Shown here: one piece after another, positions 1 through 5,191 of the stretch | Position numbering within the stretch: position 1 is the first letter of the stretch | Layout of the letters: each line of letters opens with the position of its first letter | Source of the DNA: Nocardioides sp. | Lineage (GTDB): Bacteria; Actinomycetota; Actinomycetes; Propionibacteriales; Nocardioidaceae | Direction: 5' to 3' | NCBI GenBank assembly: GCA_023252065.1 | Contig: JAHEXO010000208.1 | Coordinates: 1 to 5,191 of the forward strand | DNA: 5,191 nucleotides | Notes under the pieces: generated by a model | Databases searched by the model: none | Seen by the model: only the letters and a program-made list of their open reading frames with translations | What the model was told of the DNA's origin: nothing | Program-made: the position numbers and the translations under genes

Positions 1-246
1 ATCATCACCGCGGCAGGGGCCGGCTCCGCAGCCGCGATCGCCCTGCAGGCCGACCTCGTGGACGACGACGTACGCCGTGCGGTCCGCGACTACGAGCACG
101 GCCTGCCTCACCGACCCACCACCCATCCCAACCGAAGGAGTCATCATGACCACCCCGCCCGCACCCCCGACCAAGCACCAGCTCGCGCTGATGATCTGGC
201 TCGCGGTCTTCCCGACCCTGACCGTCCTCAACCTGGTTCTCGGTGA
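1..246 (+). CDS. Thioredoxin reductase-like FAD/NAD(P) oxidoreductase, C-terminal end (partial)
   Basis: Only the last 81 codons are present; the start lies before the window. The first residues read IITAAGAGSAAAIALQADLV followed by DDDVRRAV. This matches the C-terminal FAD-contacting segment of thioredoxin-reductase-like flavoproteins (pattern Q-hydrophobic-hydrophobic-T-A-A-G-x-G-x-x-A-A-I-A-hydrophobic-x-x-D-L). Known members transfer electrons from NAD(P)H through FAD in the cytoplasm; the CxxC and NADPH domains are off-window, so I cannot tell a true thioredoxin reductase from a related oxidoreductase. Family members usually end shortly after this segment. Here the frame stays open for about 50 more residues, rich in Pro, His and Arg, and its last 101 bases overlap the next gene. 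The tail looks like unconstrained read-through of the neighbouring gene's DNA, or a lost stop or frameshift. Confidence 0.75.
   Translation: MITAAGAGSAAAIALQADLVDDDVRRAVRDYEHGLPHRPTTHPNRRSHHDHPARTPDQAPARADDLARGLPDPDRPQPGSR
134..140 (+). promoter_or_regulatory. Ribosome binding site of the small membrane protein
   Basis: GAAGGAG lies five bases before the ATG at 146. It decides this start over an in-frame ATG at 77, which would add 23 residues that do not resemble the family and has no such site. Confidence 0.8.
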
Positions 247-385
247 CTGGCTGGTGACGCTGTCACCGGTCACCCGGACTTTCGTGCTGGCGACGATCGC
301 CGTACCGATCGTCATCTACGGCCTGATGCCGCAGCTCCACCGCATCCGCGGCCGCCTCCTGACCCGGCTGTCGAGCGCCTCGTGA
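146..385 (+). CDS. Small two-helix membrane protein (ABM-type C-terminal membrane module)
   Basis: The product has 79 residues and acts in the cytoplasmic membrane. A Pro-rich N-terminus (residues 3-9) is followed by a first hydrophobic helix at about 13-33, a short loop, a second helix at about 45-62, and a basic tail (R66, R68, R70, R74). The pattern W-x-A-V-F-P in helix 1, N29 near its end, and P54 with M61-P62 closing helix 2 resembles the hydrophobic module at the C-terminus of antibiotic-biosynthesis-monooxygenase (ABM) superfamily membrane proteins. The soluble ABM domain is absent here, as in many stand-alone actinobacterial homologues. Function is unknown. The gene has its own strong ribosome binding site and overlaps the end of the flavoprotein reading frame, so the two are probably co-transcribed. 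I am confident it is a real membrane protein gene, less so of the family assignment. Confidence 0.75.
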   Translation: MTTPPAPPTKHQLALMIWLAVFPTLTVLNLVLGDWLVTLSPVTRTFVLATIAVPIVIYGLMPQLHRIRGRLLTRLSSAS

Positions 386-570
386 GCTCGGTGACCGGGG
401 CGGACGCGACGCACGCCACCCTCCCGCCGTCCGCTCCGACGGGGTGGCGCTGAGCCGTCACCGGGCCGATCTCAGTCCTCAGTTCCCCTACGTTCGGGAT
501 TCGCTGGAGGCCCGTGCGCCGCACCATGGACGGGCGCCGAGGCCCTCGGTGTGTGGTGCCTGCGCTCATG

Positions 571-575
571 AGGAG
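571..575 (+). promoter_or_regulatory. Ribosome binding site of the exported repeat protein
   Basis: AGGAG lies five bases before the ATG at 581. With the signal peptide that begins at this codon, it fixes the start. In the 195 bases between the two plus-strand genes (386-580) I see no convincing promoter, terminator or further gene. Confidence 0.8.
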
Positions 576-580
576 AACTG

Positions 581-1735
581 ATGATCTGGTCGACGACGGT
601 ACGCCGAGCGGTGGCGGCCGCAGGAGCAGCCAGCCTGCTGGCCGCCCCAGCCCTGACGACGCCGTCCGCGGCCGGGGCGGAGCCCGCCTCCCGCATCGTC
701 CGAAGCAGCCACCACGTGCCCTGGCACCCCAACGCGACCGTCGACGTCGTGAAGACGATCGGCACCCGCACCTATCTCGGCGGCGACTTCACGCGTCTGT
801 TGAGCTCCACACGGGGGTCGGTCACCCGCGTGCGGCTGGCGGTCCTGAGCAGTAGGACCGGCGCCGTGGTGCGTGGGTTCCATGCCCGCGTCAACGGCAC
901 GGTGAGGGCGATCTCGGTCTTCGACGGCAAGGTCTTCATCGGCGGCACCTTCACCAGCGTCAACGGCACCCCGCGCGCTCATCTCGCGGCACTCCGGCTC
1001 ACGGACGGGCGGTTGGCGGCCTCGCCGAACATCCGGGTCGACGGCCCGGTGTACACCCTCCTGCACCTGGGCGACCGGCTCTACGCCGGCGGCGACTTCC
1101 AGCACGTCAACGGCGCCTCTCGCACCAAGCTGTTCGCAGTGACCGCTGCCGGAACTGTCGCGAACGACTGGCCGGCCTCGCCCATCGGCACCAAGGGCGG
1201 CGTGTACGTGCTCGCAGCGGCGCCCGACCACCACAGCGTGCTCGTCGGCGGTGCCTTCCACGTGCTCGTGGGCCTGCCGCGCACCTTCCTGGGGAGGATC
1301 ACCCTGGCGGGGCGGGTCACTCCCTGGGCGCCCGCCCCCGACTGCGACACCAACTGTTTCGTCCTCGACCTCACCGCGGCAAACGGCACGGCCTACGCCG
1401 GAAGCGGAGGGCCTGGGGGGCGCGCCACGGCCTACCGGCTCTCCAGTGGTGGCAGGCGCTGGCACGTGCACACCAGCGGTGACGTCTCCGCGATCTCGCT
1501 GGACGGCCGGCGGCTGCTCATCGGCGGGCACTTCGACAAGGTGGCCGGACATCCCCGGCCCCTGTTCGCCGAGCTCAGCACGGCTACCGGCGCGGTCCGC
1601 AGCCCCCGGGTCGCAGCGTCCGGGCCGCTCTACCCGGGCATCCTCGACATCGACCGGCACCGCGGCGTCACGCTCCTCGGCGGCGGGTTCCAGACCATCA
1701 ACGGCCAGCACCGCCTCGCCCAGATCAACCCGTAG
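581..1735 (+). CDS. Exported seven-repeat (delta-60-like) beta-propeller protein
   Basis: The product has 384 residues. An N-terminal signal peptide is visible: R8-R9, a hydrophobic Ala/Leu core (about 10-25) and a likely signal peptidase site after A31-G32-A33. The mature part is a chain of repeats of about 50 residues. Each repeat carries a Y/F/L-x-G-G-x-F motif, usually followed by V-N-G or a similar turn, then a strand with L-A-x-L or F-A-x-L and a T-G-x-V/L turn. The motifs start at about residues 65, 119, 168, 221, 272 (degenerate, YAGSGG), 313 and 365. This is the style of the delta-60/DUF5122 and Rax2-like repeats, and seven copies would close a seven-bladed beta-propeller. C255 and C259, the only cysteines, may form a disulfide outside the cell. 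There are no catalytic motifs, membrane anchor or sorting signal after the signal peptide, so it is probably a secreted binding or scaffold protein; its ligand is unknown. Start and secretion are well supported, function is not. Confidence 0.85.
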   Translation: MIWSTTVRRAVAAAGAASLLAAPALTTPSAAGAEPASRIVRSSHHVPWHPNATVDVVKTIGTRTYLGGDFTRLLSSTRGSVTRVRLAVLSSRTGAVVRGFHARVNGTVRAISVFDGKVFIGGTFTSVNGTPRAHLAALRLTDGRLAASPNIRVDGPVYTLLHLGDRLYAGGDFQHVNGASRTKLFAVTAAGTVANDWPASPIGTKGGVYVLAAAPDHHSVLVGGAFHVLVGLPRTFLGRITLAGRVTPWAPAPDCDTNCFVLDLTAANGTAYAGSGGPGGRATAYRLSSGGRRWHVHTSGDVSAISLDGRRLLIGGHFDKVAGHPRPLFAELSTATGAVRSPRVAASGPLYPGILDIDRHRGVTLLGGGFQTINGQHRLAQINP

Positions 1736-1797
1736 CGGGCCTGGGCCTGGGGCCGCGCCGTACCCACGGAGGCAACGCTGCGCTCGCTGCTGGGTGG

Positions 1798-2739
1798 TCA
1801 GCTCTGGTCCGGCGGCTGCTCTTCGGCGGCTCGTATGGCGTGCATGAAGTCCGCGATGACGACACCGAGGTCCTCGCCCGCATCCTCCTGGAGGAAGTGG
1901 CCGGCGTTCAGGATCGTCGGGTGGTGCTGGCCTCGGGTGCCGGGAAGGAGCTTGCGCATGACGGGGGCCATGCCGCCGGTGATGGGGTCACCGTCACTGA
2001 ACGCGAGCAGGAACGGCGTGCTGCTGGTCGTCAGGACACCCCAGGCGGCTCGGTTGGCATCGCTCGCAGGGTCGTCGGGTCGCGTGGGCACCAGGCCGGG
2101 CAGGGCGCGCGGCCCTGCCTTGGCGCGCTCCTCCGGGAACGGCGCGTCGTAGGCCGCGCGCACGTCGTCGGACATCCGGCGCGCGCAGCCGGCGGCGACC
2201 AGCCGGCCGATGTCGAGCGTCTCGGCCGCCTCGACCGCACGGCGGAACTGCCACCAGATCGCGGGCATGTCGAAGTCGCCGGTCGGCAGACCGGTGTTGG
2301 CGGCGACCACCCCGCAGAAGCGCTCTGGGTGCTCGGCGACCAGACGCAGCCCGATCAGGCCGCCCCAGTCCTGGCCGACCAGCGTGACCTCACGCAGGTC
2401 GAGGTGGTCGGCGACCAGCTCGCGGGTCCACTCGACCAGCCGGGCGTAGGAGTAGTCGGCCTGCTGCAGCGGCTTGTCGGAGCGGCCGAAGCCCACCAGG
2501 TCCGGTACGACGCACCGGATCCCGCGCTCGACGAGCACCGGGACGACGTGCCGGTAGAGGAACGACCAGGACGGCTCCCCGTGCAGCAGCAGGGCCACCT
2601 GACCGTCGGCCGGGCCGGCATCGACGTACGCCACCCGGAGGGTCCCGCCGTCGGCATCGGCGACCTCGGCGTACGACGGCTCCCAGGGGAAGTCGGGCAG
2701 GGAGCCGAAGGCGGAGTCGGGGGTGCGGTAGACCTCCAT
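1798..2739 (-). CDS. dhmA: Haloalkane dehalogenase, type 1 (HLD-I)
   Basis: The product has 313 residues, close to the usual 300-310 of the family, and is a cytoplasmic alpha/beta-hydrolase. It should hydrolyse a carbon-halogen bond to give a primary alcohol, halide and a proton (EC 3.8.1.5). The N-terminus MEVYRTPDSAF is typical of type 1 enzymes and supports the ATG at 2739. The oxyanion-hole segment is H53-G54-E55-P56. The nucleophile elbow V-G-Q-D-W-G-G gives nucleophile D124 and first halide-binding W125, the numbering also found in DhlA. W162 or W163 in the cap domain would be the second halide-binding Trp. D251 in FSDGDPIT is the likely acid, and H281 in AGHFLQED is the catalytic base. 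All expected active-site residues are therefore present. The gene is 22 bases downstream of the yjbR-like gene and lacks a clear Shine-Dalgarno sequence, so translational coupling is possible. Substrate range cannot be read from sequence. Epoxide hydrolases share the fold, but the W125 and cap Trp favour dehalogenase. Confidence 0.92.
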   Translation of the reverse strand: MEVYRTPDSAFGSLPDFPWEPSYAEVADADGGTLRVAYVDAGPADGQVALLLHGEPSWSFLYRHVVPVLVERGIRCVVPDLVGFGRSDKPLQQADYSYARLVEWTRELVADHLDLREVTLVGQDWGGLIGLRLVAEHPERFCGVVAANTGLPTGDFDMPAIWWQFRRAVEAAETLDIGRLVAAGCARRMSDDVRAAYDAPFPEERAKAGPRALPGLVPTRPDDPASDANRAAWGVLTTSSTPFLLAFSDGDPITGGMAPVMRKLLPGTRGQHHPTILNAGHFLQEDAGEDLGVVIADFMHAIRAAEEQPPDQS

Positions 2740-2761
2740 GCCGCACAGTCTGGCAGGGGGC

Positions 2762-3076
2762 TCAGCCCGAGCGCTGTCGGCGCTGCATCGCCCAGGCGAG
2801 CTCGATCGCCGTGCGCACGGCCCGATCCGAGGCATGGTCGAGATAGGCCTCGACCTTGTGATGAGCCTCCAGCCGGGGCGGCACGCCGAAGGCTGCCGGA
2901 TGGGCCGCCAGGAGCGACTCCCGCTGGTCGAGCGGCACCCGCACCAGCAGGGTCGACGGGTCGACCAAGCGGGCGACGAGCCGGTCGTGGACGTACCACG
3001 CAGGATGCTCTGCCGTGCCCTTGCGCTTCACCTGGGGCAGGGACTCCGTGAAGGCGCCGACCTCTTCAGGGGTCAC
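2762..3076 (-). CDS. YjbR/MmcQ-like small protein
   Basis: The product has 104 residues, near the typical 100-120 of the YjbR/MmcQ family (double-wing, CyaY-like fold; often annotated as DNA-binding, real role unproven). It opens with MTPEEVGAFTESLPQV, the usual N-terminal helix ending in S-L-P-x-V. Next come P25-A26-W27-Y28-V29 with the strand D31-R-L-V-A-R, then L44-V-R-V-P-L with D50-Q-R-E-S-L-L (the conserved strand plus helix). H73-K-V-E-A-Y-L leads into a C-terminal helix (R85-Q101) ending in L93-A-W-A. The start is a GTG; TAGGG seven bases upstream is a modest ribosome binding site and no other start in this frame fits the family N-terminus. The gene lies between tetR (62-base gap) and the haloalkane dehalogenase (22-base gap), all on one strand. 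A regulatory role in this cluster is possible but not shown. Confidence 0.8.
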   Translation of the reverse strand: MTPEEVGAFTESLPQVKRKGTAEHPAWYVHDRLVARLVDPSTLLVRVPLDQRESLLAAHPAAFGVPPRLEAHHKVEAYLDHASDRAVRTAIELAWAMQRRQRSG

Positions 3077-3138
3077 GCTCGAACCCTACGTCGGCCTTCC
3101 CTCGCGACCTGGCCACGATTGCGGAAAGGGCTCTCGGT

Positions 3139-3825
3139 TCAGGGCCGGTCGAGCCGCGCCTGGATGCCGTCGAGGACGACGTCAAGGCCGAACCGGAACT
3201 CGTCGGCGAAGTCGTAGCCGGGACGGAGGTAGTACGACGTCGCCATCTCGGCGAGGTGCGGGTATCCGCCGGTGGCCATCAGCTCCAGGATGGGTCCCGC
3301 GACGTCGCCGACGCTGTCGGGGCCCTCGAACGGGAGGGAGGCTTCTTGGAGCGCGAACCCGTAGACGTAGGCGTCCAGCAGTGCGTAGGCGTGAGCGGTC
3401 ATCTCGGCCGAGAACCCGGCGCCGCGCAACGTGGCGATCACGGTGTCGTGGTGCCGGAGGTTCGCCGGACCCGGTGTGGTGCGCGACTCCAGCAGGGGGA
3501 TCGCCCAGCGGTGCCGCGCGAGCACGTCACGAGCCGAGTGCGCGCGCCGGTCCATCTCCGCTCGCCAGTCGCCGCCCGGCACCGGCAGCTCGATCTCGCC
3601 GAAGACGAGGTCGACCAGGCCGTCGATGATCTCGCTCTTGTTGGCGATGTGGTAATAGACCGACATCGGCTTGACCCCCAGCTCTTGGGCGAGGGAGCGG
3701 ATCGTCAGCGACTCCAGGCCACCGGAGTCGGCCACCACCAGGGCGGCCTGGAGCACCCGCTCGCGGCTGAGTCGAGTCCGCCCCGCGCCGGCCGTCGCCT
3801 TCGGCTCCCCGGCCTTCTTCGCCAT
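3139..3825 (-). CDS. TetR-family transcriptional repressor with TetR_C-type ligand domain
   Basis: The product has 228 residues from the ATG at 3825, which follows GAAGGG with an eight-base spacer. A GTG at 3849 would add eight residues and has less support. A Lys/Ala-rich N-terminal arm (1-18) precedes the TetR_N helix-turn-helix: L19-S-R-E-R-V-L-Q-A-A-L, then L40-T-I-R-S-L-A-Q-E-L-G with V51-K-P-M-S-V-Y-Y-H-I as recognition helix and N62-K-S-E-I-I-D-G-L after it. Residues of about 85-228 form an all-helical ligand and dimer domain of the TetR_C kind: H105-R-W-A-I-P-L-L, the helix H146-A-Y-A-L-L-D-A-Y-V-Y-G-F, and F210-R-F-G-L-D-V-V-L-D-G-I near the end. Such proteins are cytoplasmic dimers that leave DNA on binding a small molecule. 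It is divergent to the MDR dehydrogenase, and two palindromes in the shared 97-base region are its likely operators, implying control of the dehydrogenase and of itself. The ligand is unknown. Confidence 0.92.
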   Translation of the reverse strand: MAKKAGEPKATAGAGRTRLSRERVLQAALVVADSGGLESLTIRSLAQELGVKPMSVYYHIANKSEIIDGLVDLVFGEIELPVPGGDWRAEMDRRAHSARDVLARHRWAIPLLESRTTPGPANLRHHDTVIATLRGAGFSAEMTAHAYALLDAYVYGFALQEASLPFEGPDSVGDVAGPILELMATGGYPHLAEMATSYYLRPGYDFADEFRFGLDVVLDGIQARLDRP

Positions 3826-3857
3826 GCCACCCGCCCTTCGTCCCGCCACTGGCGTTG

Positions 3858-3872
3858 TCGTACTTTGTACGA
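3858..3872. promoter_or_regulatory. Operator palindrome 1 of the TetR repressor (predicted)
   Basis: TCGTACTTTGTACGA is an inverted repeat with perfect six-base arms around TTT. It lies 33 bases upstream of the tetR ATG and its half-sites are identical to those of the second palindrome. The AT content here is far above the surroundings. TetR-family repressors commonly bind such 15-17 base palindromes in their own divergent promoter region; assignment to this repressor is inference. Confidence 0.8.
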
Positions 3873-3893
3873 TACCCTATTCGTACTTAGTAC
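3865..3893 (+). promoter_or_regulatory. Possible promoter of the MDR dehydrogenase
   Basis: TTGTAC (3865-3870) and TAGTAC (3888-3893) are separated by 17 bases and each matches the sigma-70-type consensus at about three of six positions. The -35 would sit in operator 1 and the -10 in operator 2, which fits repression by occlusion. The match is weak and partly dictated by the palindromes themselves. A promoter for tetR on the other strand must also lie here, but I cannot place it. Confidence 0.3.
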
Positions 3894-3895
3894 GA
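3881..3895. promoter_or_regulatory. Operator palindrome 2 of the TetR repressor (predicted)
   Basis: TCGTACTTAGTACGA has perfect seven-base arms around a single central T. It differs from palindrome 1 at one base, and the centres are 23 bases apart, about two helical turns. It ends 27 bases before the ATG of the dehydrogenase, so a bound repressor would block that promoter. Confidence 0.82.
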
Positions 3896-3922
3896 CCAAC
3901 TCGACCCGGAACGGCCACCACC

Positions 3923-4936
3923 ATGGACACCACGACCTCCACCACCACGACCACCAACACCGCGACCACGATGCGTGCCGTCGTGCAGAACCGCTACGGA
4001 AGCTCGGAGGTCCTGCGCCTGACGCAGGTGCCGGTGCCTGCGGTCGGCCCGAACGACGTACTCGTGCGAGTGCACGCGGCCGGACTCGACCGCGGAACCG
4101 AGCACCTGATGACCGGCAAGCCCTACGCCATGCGACCGGTGACCGGGCTGCGCCGGCCGAAGAACCCCGTGTCGGGACGCGATGTGGCCGGAACGGTCGC
4201 GGAGGTCGGTTCCGCGGTGACCCGCTTCGCGGTCGGCGACGAGGTCTACGGGATCGCCCCCGGGTCCTTCGCCGAGTACGCCGTGGCCCCGGAGGCCAAG
4301 CTCGCCCGCAAGCCGGCGAACCTCGGCTTCGCACAGGCGGCCGTCGTGCCCGTGTCCGCCGGCACGGCGCTCCAGGCACTCCAGGACGTCGGGCGGGTCG
4401 CCGAGCACCAGTCGGTGCTCGTCCTGGGAGCCTCGGGCGGGGTGGGCACCTACGCCGTCCAGCTGGCCAAGGCGTTCGGGGCAGAGGTCACCGGGGTGTG
4501 CAGCACCCCCAAGCTCGATCTCGTCACCTCCCTCGGCGCCGACCATGTCATCGACTACACACGCGAGGACTTCGCCGACGGCTCTCGCCGCTACGACCTC
4601 ATCCTCGACATCGCGGGGAGCCCCTCGCTACGCCGGCTGCGGCGGGCGCTGGCGCCGCGGGGGACCGCGGTGTTCGTCGGCGCCGAGGACGCCGGCAACC
4701 TCATCGGCATGGGCCGGCAGCTGCGCGGTGCGCTGGCCTCGCCGTTCCTGCGGCAGCGTCTGGCGCTGCTCATGGCCAAGGAGCGCGGCGCCGACTACGA
4801 GCGACTCACCACCCTGATCGAGGCCGGTCAGGTCACCCCGAGTCTCGACCGCACGTTCTCGCTCGAGGACGCCCCCGGGGCGATGCGGCTGCTCGAGACG
4901 GGTCAGGTGCGGGGCAAGGTCGCGATCACCGTCTGA
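3923..4936 (+). CDS. Zinc-independent quinone reductase-like NADP-dependent MDR dehydrogenase
   Basis: The product has 337 residues from the ATG at 3923, or 321 from the in-frame ATG at 3971 where the family's usual N-terminus (MRAVVQNRYGSSEVLRL) begins. Numbering below is from the second start. The GroES-like part covers about 1-125: V31-L-V-R-V-H-A-A-G-L, the G69-R-D-V-A-G-T-V-A-E-V-G segment and G89-D-E-V-Y-G. The Rossmann part has the nucleotide motif L152-G-A-S-G-G-V-G-T-Y-A-V-Q-L-A-K-A, then A169-F/G-A-E-V-T-G-V and G189-A-D-H-V-I-D-Y. The C-terminus ends in G312-Q-V-R-G-K-V-A-I-T-V, typical of the family. The zinc ligands of classical alcohol dehydrogenases are absent (C177 is the only Cys). 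The family reduces quinones or activated carbonyls with NADPH in the cytoplasm; the substrate here is unknown. It is divergent to tetR behind two operators and is probably de-repressed by the repressor's ligand. The extra N-terminal 16 residues are 11 Thr and neither start has a good ribosome binding site. Confidence 0.9.
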   Translation: MDTTTSTTTTTNTATTMRAVVQNRYGSSEVLRLTQVPVPAVGPNDVLVRVHAAGLDRGTEHLMTGKPYAMRPVTGLRRPKNPVSGRDVAGTVAEVGSAVTRFAVGDEVYGIAPGSFAEYAVAPEAKLARKPANLGFAQAAVVPVSAGTALQALQDVGRVAEHQSVLVLGASGGVGTYAVQLAKAFGAEVTGVCSTPKLDLVTSLGADHVIDYTREDFADGSRRYDLILDIAGSPSLRRLRRALAPRGTAVFVGAEDAGNLIGMGRQLRGALASPFLRQRLALLMAKERGADYERLTTLIEAGQVTPSLDRTFSLEDAPGAMRLLETGQVRGKVAITV

Positions 4937-4939
4937 CAC

Positions 4940-4961
4940 CGGATCGGCGGCGCCCGATCCG
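4940..4961. terminator. Bidirectional hairpin between convergent genes
   Basis: CGGATCGG and CCGATCCG form a perfect eight-base stem around a six-base loop (CGGCGC). It starts four bases after the dehydrogenase stop and ends eight bases before the methyltransferase stop. There is no T-tract on either side, as is common for hairpins in GC-rich actinobacteria, so it may act as a terminator for both strands or as a 3'-end stabiliser. Confidence 0.65.
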
Positions 4962-4968
4962 TACCCGC

Positions 4969-5191
4969 TCAGCGTCGACGCAGCCGGACCACCACGTCGG
5001 ACGTGTGCTCTGCGCCTGCGCCCACGACGTGCGCGCGGTGGCGCCGTTCGTCGGTCACGACGTCCCAGTCTCCCTGCTCCTGGGCGAGGGTGCGCACGTC
5101 GTCCGGGCTGACGTAGTCGTCCAGGTCGTGGCCGTGCTCAGCGGCCGCACGGTCCAGGTCGGCGTGGTGCACCACCAGCAGCGTGCCTCCC
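4969..5191 (-). CDS. Class I SAM-dependent methyltransferase, C-terminal end (partial)
   Basis: Seventy-three codons and a TGA are visible; the frame stays open to the window edge, so the start and the SAM-binding motif lie beyond it. The visible part begins G-G-T-L-L-V-V-H-H, the strand that follows the L-x-P-G-G turn of class I methyltransferases. Then come D-L-D-D-Y-V-S-P-D-D-V, a helix and strand with W-D-V-V-T-D-E-R-R, a His-containing loop (A-E-H) and the closing strand S-D-V-V-V-R-L-R-R-R. This order matches the end of actinobacterial TehB/UbiE-like methyltransferases annotated as class I SAM-dependent methyltransferases. The substrate cannot be inferred. An in-frame GTG at 5175 is not a credible start because it would delete the conserved G-G-T-L-L strand. 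The gene converges on the dehydrogenase with 32 bases between stops. Confidence 0.7.
   Translation of the reverse strand, partial: GGTLLVVHHADLDRAAAEHGHDLDDYVSPDDVRTLAQEQGDWDVVTDERRHRAHVVGAGAEHTSDVVVRLRRR

Noticed and set aside
419..445. Short hairpin CCGTC/GACGG after the small membrane protein gene as a terminator
   Set aside because: Five-base stem without extension or T-tract, expected by chance in this base composition.
566..1711. Minus-strand open frame of 381 codons opposite the exported repeat protein
   Set aside because: The plus-strand frame has a signal peptide, ribosome binding site and regular repeats; the antisense product has no recognisable motif.
1736..1797. GGGCCT repeats between the convergent repeat-protein and dehalogenase genes as a terminator
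   Set aside because: Only short, mutually exclusive stems with two-base loops can be drawn; no single convincing hairpin.
2740..2835. N-terminal extension of the dehalogenase by 32 residues
   Set aside because: It overlaps the end of the yjbR-like gene, and the family's conserved N-terminus starts at the ATG at 2739.
1840..3051. Long plus-strand open frame of about 400 codons opposite the dehalogenase and yjbR-like genes
   Set aside because: It is antisense to two genes with clear family motifs, and its product is low-complexity and Arg/Gly/Pro-rich, as expected from GC-rich antisense frames.
3229..3238. Operator-like half-site (AGTACGAC) inside tetR, with similar GTACGAC strings near 2503 and 2670
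   Set aside because: Single half-sites without a mirrored arm, inside coding sequence and explained by ordinary codons.
3671..3922. Upstream extension of the dehydrogenase frame into the tetR gene
   Set aside because: It would read antisense through tetR and across the operators; the homologous part begins only at 3971, and 3923 is the earliest credible start.

Overview
The window is very GC-rich DNA with dense, mostly G/C-ending codons, from a chromosome-like region of an actinomycete. A Nocardioides-like or related Actinomycetota host is an inference from composition and protein style; no rRNA or other taxonomic marker is present. I see no mobile element, CRISPR array, tRNA or phage gene.

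Left part (1-1735, plus strand). The window opens inside the C-terminal end of a thioredoxin-reductase-like flavoprotein. A 79-residue, two-helix membrane protein follows, its start codon inside the flavoprotein's extended tail. After a featureless 195-base gap comes an exported protein of 384 residues. It is built from about seven copies of a roughly 50-residue repeat carrying an aromatic/aliphatic-X-G-G-X-F motif and is probably a seven-bladed beta-propeller.

Middle part (1798-3825, minus strand). Reading leftwards there are three co-directional genes: a TetR-family repressor with a TetR_C-type ligand domain, a small YjbR/MmcQ-type protein, and a type 1 haloalkane dehalogenase with a complete set of catalytic residues. 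Gaps of 62 and 22 bases make a shared transcript plausible.

Right part (3826-5191). A 97-base divergent intergenic region separates tetR from a zinc-independent quinone-reductase-like dehydrogenase (MDR superfamily). It holds two near-identical 15-base palindromes that are very likely the operators of the TetR protein. The dehydrogenase ends head-on against the tail of a SAM-dependent methyltransferase that runs off the window, with a strong GC hairpin between the two stop codons.

Functional picture. The most coherent unit is the TetR/operator/dehydrogenase divergon with yjbR-like and haloalkane dehalogenase genes behind the repressor. This would fit a small-molecule-responsive detoxification or catabolic cassette: dehalogenation of a haloalkane to an alcohol, plus reduction of a reactive carbonyl or quinone. 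The ligand and the link between the two enzymes are inference. I found no clearly unprecedented system here; the operator pair and the Thr-rich leader of the dehydrogenase are the features most worth following.
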